This document shows positions 60,231 through 64,000 of a stretch of 64,000 nt of DNA, one piece after another (the stretch's first letter is position 1; each line of letters starts with the position of its first letter). Where the stretch lies: the NCBI GenBank assembly GCA_021740845.1, contig JAIOYZ010000003.1, positions 124,001-188,000 of the forward strand, in the 5' to 3' direction. Source of the DNA: Bacteroidia bacterium. Its GTDB lineage: Bacteria; Bacteroidota; Bacteroidia; UKL13-3. Under the pieces are notes generated by a model. It was not told where the DNA came from. It did no database searches and was given only the letters and a program-made list of their open reading frames with translations. The translations under genes were made by a program, and so were the position numbers.

Positions 60231-63167
60231 GTGGCAGTTTCAACGCATATGAAATTGAGAATAACTATTTTATTATTACTTGTATTCGGGTTAATGCAAG
60301 TAAAAGCCGCCGGCACGGGCAAAATTGCTGGAAAAGTTGTAGATAAGAAGACGGGAGAGGAGCTTATTGGAGTAACCGTAATTATTGAAGGCACTAGTTT
60401 TGGTGCAGCAACTGATTTTGAAGGAAAGTTCATTATTGGAAATCTACAACCGGGAGTTTACAATCTTTCTGCTACTTATGTTTCTTATACCAAGAAAATC
60501 ATTCAAGGTATAGAGGTTAAGGCTGGAGAGGTTACTAGTATAAACTTTAGCATTGAAGAATCTCAGAAAGAATTAAATGAAGTTGTAATTAAAGCAGAAC
60601 TTAAGAAAGAAACTGCTAGTGCTTTATTGATTCAGCAAAAAAGAAGCACCTCTATTTCGGATGGTATTTCTGCTGATATGATTAAGAAAACTCCTGATGC
60701 TACAACAGGTGATGTTATGAAGAGGGTTAGTGGAACCTCTATTCAGGATAATAAATTTGCTGTTATTAGAGGTCTTAACGATCGTTATAACACTGCCTAT
60801 ATTAATGGTGCACCTTTGCCTAGTTCTGAAAGTGATAGAAAAGCATTCTCTTTTGATATTATTCCTTCCAATATGTTGGATAATATGGTTATCACCAAAG
60901 CAGCTACCCCAGACCTTCCAGGAGATTTTTCTGGAGGTTTAATTACAATAAATACCAAGGACATTCCTGAGAAAAAATTTATTTCTACCTCATTTGGAGC
61001 TAGCTATCATAGCATTTCCACTTTCAAAGAAGGAAATACATACAATGGTGGTAAAACAGATTGGTTAGGAATTGATGATGGAACCAGATCAATTCCTTCT
61101 GGAATCCCTGCAAGAGGACTTTATAATGGTCAAGCAATTGACGATAAAATAAATTCTAGCCAACAATTTAATGGAGATTGGAGCACTCAACATATGAGTT
61201 CTTTGCCTTTAAATTATTCTATGCAGTTCTCAACTGGTAATTCTTATAAACTTAGAAATAGCAAAGATGATTTTGGGTTTATTGTTTCTGCTAGCTATAC
61301 CAATTCAACTAAAAATTCATACGTTGAGCGCAATCAATTTAATAGACCTATCGATGCTATCGATAATCAGATTGTAAGAAGCTACCAAGATTCGATTACC
61401 AAGAATGAAACCTTGGTTGGGTTTATGGCAAATTTTGGATATAAGATTGGAAACAAACATAAAATTGCTTTCAAAAATGCTTTAACAATTAACGGAGAAG
61501 ACCAAACTATCTTAAGAAGTGGCTTTGATGATTTTACTAGTGAGCAAATGCCTTTGGTTAAAAACACCTATTATAATTTCTCACAAAGCAGGTTATTAAC
61601 CTCACAGTTAATAGGTGAGCATTTTATTTCTTCTGCAAAAACAAAAGTTAAATGGGTACTTAACAACAATATTATTGATAGGCAAATTCCAGATTTCAGA
61701 CGTTTTTCAACCTTTTCTACCTTGATGGATGCAGGAACTGGAGAATATACTCCCTATGCAGCGAAAATTGTAAATAGCAATCCAGATATTACACAAACTG
61801 GTAGATTCTTCTCTAATTTAAATGAGGTAATTAGAAGTGCAGGAGTTGATTTTCAAAGACCATTGGAGTTTGCATCTGGTAAGAAAATAAAAACTGAGGC
61901 AAAAGCAGGAGCATTTATTCAACACCGTTCAAGAGATTTCCAAGCAAGAGCTTTCGCTCCAATCTTAAAGTTGAATGGTGCTGAAAGAAATAAATTTTTA
62001 GAAGGATCATTGGATACCATGTTCTTAAGTGATAAGTATTCTAAGAATTTTTACTTTGAAGAAGATTTCCGTGCTCAAGATGAATACTCAGCTAGTTCAG
62101 ATTTAAAGGCTGGTTATTTAATGTTCGACCAAAGAGTTTATTCTAGATTGCGTTTGGTTTATGGTGCTCGTTTTGAGACTTACAAGCAAAAATTGAATTC
62201 GTTTGAATTGAATAGTAACCCACCAAATCCACTTTCTGTTGATACTGTTTTTAACGATTGGTTGCCTTCTATTAATTTAACATATGAGTTAACTGAAAAA
62301 GTAAATATCCGTGCTTCTGCATTTAAATCTGTAGCTCGCCCTGAGTTTCGTGAAATTGCTCCTTTTGCCTTTTTCGATTTTAACTTAAATACAGTTGTAA
62401 CCGGTAAGCCTAACTTAACTCGTACTAGAATTAAAAACTACGATTTACGTTTTGAATATTACCCTGGTGAAGGTCAGTTATTATCTGCTTCATTATTTTA
62501 TAAAGATTTCAGCAATCCAATTGAGAATGTTTATGAGTTTATTGGTAGCGATGCAACACAAGGATATTCAAGTGATGCTCATGCAACCAATTATGGAATT
62601 GAATTGGAGTTAAGAAAAAACTTTGGTTTTGTGGATGAGTGGGCAGATACAAAATGGATGAGAAACATGACATTCACTTGTAACTATGCTTATATAGTAT
62701 CAGAAGTTGTTTTGGATCAACAAGTATCTTTAAGCAAATACGGAACTCGTCCTTTACAAGGTCAATCGCCTTATATTTTAAATACAAGTTTACAATATTA
62801 TGAACCAAAATCTGCTTTATCGGTAGCTGTGTTTGTAAATAGAATTGGAAGAAGAATTGCTTTTGCAAGATCTAAAAATGGTGAGGTTCCAGATTTATTT
62901 GAAAACCCAAGAACGGTTATTGATTTATCTGTTTCAAAAAGATTAGTTAAAGGTTTAGAAGCAAAAATTGCATTAAACGATCTTTTAGCTCAAGATTTAG
63001 TTTTCTACCAAGACAATAATGGAAACGGCAAATTTGATACTTTCAATAAAGAAATCTTAGTTAATAACGGAACAAGTACTAGCCAGCAACGCGTTGAAAT
63101 GGACAATATAATGTTCCGTTACAAGATGGGGTATACTGTATCATTTAGTTTAAGCTATAAATTCTAG
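60231..63167 (+). CDS. TonB-dependent receptor with carboxypeptidase-regulatory-like N-terminal domain
   Basis: GKIAGKVVDKKTGEELIGVTVIIEGTSFGAATDFEGKF, plug domain VMKRVSGTSIQDNKFAVIRGLNDRYNTAYINGAPLPSSESDRKAFSFDIIP, beta-barrel, terminal aromatic YKF. ATG at 60249 is an alternative start. Confidence 0.93.
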   Translation: MAVSTHMKLRITILLLLVFGLMQVKAAGTGKIAGKVVDKKTGEELIGVTVIIEGTSFGAATDFEGKFIIGNLQPGVYNLSATYVSYTKKIIQGIEVKAGEVTSINFSIEESQKELNEVVIKAELKKETASALLIQQKRSTSISDGISADMIKKTPDATTGDVMKRVSGTSIQDNKFAVIRGLNDRYNTAYINGAPLPSSESDRKAFSFDIIPSNMLDNMVITKAATPDLPGDFSGGLITINTKDIPEKKFISTSFGASYHSISTFKEGNTYNGGKTDWLGIDDGTRSIPSGIPARGLYNGQAIDDKINSSQQFNGDWSTQHMSSLPLNYSMQFSTGNSYKLRNSKDDFGFIVSASYTNSTKNSYVERNQFNRPIDAIDNQIVRSYQDSITKNETLVGFMANFGYKIGNKHKIAFKNALTINGEDQTILRSGFDDFTSEQMPLVKNTYYNFSQSRLLTSQLIGEHFISSAKTKVKWVLNNNIIDRQIPDFRRFSTFSTLMDAGTGEYTPYAAKIVNSNPDITQTGRFFSNLNEVIRSAGVDFQRPLEFASGKKIKTEAKAGAFIQHRSRDFQARAFAPILKLNGAERNKFLEGSLDTMFLSDKYSKNFYFEEDFRAQDEYSASSDLKAGYLMFDQRVYSRLRLVYGARFETYKQKLNSFELNSNPPNPLSVDTVFNDWLPSINLTYELTEKVNIRASAFKSVARPEFREIAPFAFFDFNLNTVVTGKPNLTRTRIKNYDLRFEYYPGEGQLLSASLFYKDFSNPIENVYEFIGSDATQGYSSDAHATNYGIELELRKNFGFVDEWADTKWMRNMTFTCNYAYIVSEVVLDQQVSLSKYGTRPLQGQSPYILNTSLQYYEPKSALSVAVFVNRIGRRIAFARSKNGEVPDLFENPRTVIDLSVSKRLVKGLEAKIALNDLLAQDLVFYQDNNGNGKFDTFNKEILVNNGTSTSQQRVEMDNIMFRYKMGYTVSFSLSYKF

Positions 63168-63170
63168 AAA

Positions 63171-63206
63171 GAAATCTATGTAACATACCCGTGTTGCATA
63201 GATTTC
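63171..63206. other. 15-bp stem-loop downstream of the TonB receptor gene
   Basis: GAAATCTATGTAACA-tacccg-TGTTGCATAGATTTC, one wobble pair; no T run. Confidence 0.6.
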
Positions 63207-63214
63207 ATATGCAC

Positions 63215-63255
63215 AAAAGGGCTCATGTATGAAAAATACGTGGGCCTTTTTCTTG
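63215..63255 (+). terminator. Intrinsic terminator after TonB receptor gene
   Basis: AAAAGGGCTCATGTAT-gaaaa-ATACGTGGGCCTTTTT, stem including G-U wobble pairs, then T run. Confidence 0.7.
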
Positions 63256-63350
63256 TTTGTCAAAGTGCCCTTGTTAACATTTATATAACGTTCTCTTAAC
63301 CTTCAAACAATAGGGTCAGGATACTTTCGAGGCATCAATTAAATGATAAT

Positions 63351-64000
63351 ATGAAAAAGTTTAACCTACTACTATTGGGTTGTTTATTAACCGTTTTTAC
63401 TTGGGCTCAAAAAGCCAGAACTGTTAGTGGTTCTATTACTGCTAACACAACATTTTTCAGCGATACTATCTATACCTTAGATGGTTATGTTTTTGTAAAA
63501 AACAATGCTGTATTAACCATCCAACCTGGAACCATTATTAAAGGTAAATTAGGTGTTAAATCAACACTTATTATTACTCGTAATGGAAGTATTCAAGCAA
63601 ATGGTACTGCAAATCGTCCAATTGTATTTACTTCAGAAAATACTGCAGGTAACCGTAATAAAGGTGATTGGGGTGGAGTAGTAATCTTAGGTAAGGCTGT
63701 AATTAACAGACCTACAGATTGTACAACTTGTCCTGGTGCTACAGTTGCTGCTTCAGAAGCTGGAATTCAAAATGCTGTTGAAGGTGATTTGGACAATGCT
63801 AATGGAGATGCTCTCTATGGCGGAAATGATAATAACCATAGCTCTGGTTCTATGAGTTATGTACGTATTGAATTTGCTGGTACAGTAATTACTCCGGGTA
63901 ACGAAATCAATGGATTAACCATGGGTGCTGTTGGTAAAGGAACAAACCTAGACCATATCCAAGTTTCATTTGCTGATGACGATGGATTTGAGTGGTTTGG
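63351..64000 (+). CDS. Secreted/outer-membrane protein with parallel beta-helix-like start, truncated by window end
   Basis: ATG at 63351: MKKFNLLLLGCLLTVFTWAQKARTVSGSITANTTFFSDTIYTLDGYVFVKNNAVLTIQPGTIIKGKLG...; open to the last base, absent from the ORF track because it has no stop in the window. Confidence 0.8.
   Translation, partial: MKKFNLLLLGCLLTVFTWAQKARTVSGSITANTTFFSDTIYTLDGYVFVKNNAVLTIQPGTIIKGKLGVKSTLIITRNGSIQANGTANRPIVFTSENTAGNRNKGDWGGVVILGKAVINRPTDCTTCPGATVAASEAGIQNAVEGDLDNANGDALYGGNDNNHSSGSMSYVRIEFAGTVITPGNEINGLTMGAVGKGTNLDHIQVSFADDDGFEWF

Overview
The window is a contiguous, AT-rich stretch of chromosome that looks like Bacteroidota. Evidence for this: TAnnTTTG-type -7 elements, a fused SecDF, LytTR/two-component propeller signalling, a T9SS-type C-terminal sorting domain and a TonB-dependent receptor with a carboxypeptidase-regulatory-like N-terminus. 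It is densely coded, with about 45 credible CDSs, mostly housekeeping or envelope genes: GGGP synthase, class II RNR, YfhO-like protein, SecDF, ExbB/ExbD, a TetR-TolC-MFP-RND efflux operon, ABC-F, LytS/LytTR, PrmA, RecQ, an MGMT-like ATL, SucD, a glycan/epimerase cluster, PepP, a Cys/Met-metabolism PLP enzyme, a DEAD-box helicase, MurF and KBL. I saw no rRNA, tRNA, CRISPR array, prophage or transposase. The most interesting non-coding signal is three near-identical ~75-nt elements in tandem at 22622-23024. Each folds into an 11-bp stem with a GGGG loop, followed by a GNRA-capped intrinsic terminator, and the copy differences preserve the structure. This is a candidate undescribed small-RNA or attenuator family between an RND pump gene and an ABC-F gene. 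The second is a highly over-represented 10-mer, GGTTTGAACC (17 exact copies over both strands in 64 kb; about 0.12 expected with uniform bases). Its intergenic copies share an extended form, TTCGGTTTGAACCAAA, almost always in one orientation. Smaller leads: a perfect 14-bp inverted repeat upstream of the TetR gene, a GC-rich structured minus-strand region with a 26-aa ORF, a PAS protein with a degenerate histidine-kinase remnant, and five convergent gene pairs whose stop codons abut or overlap.
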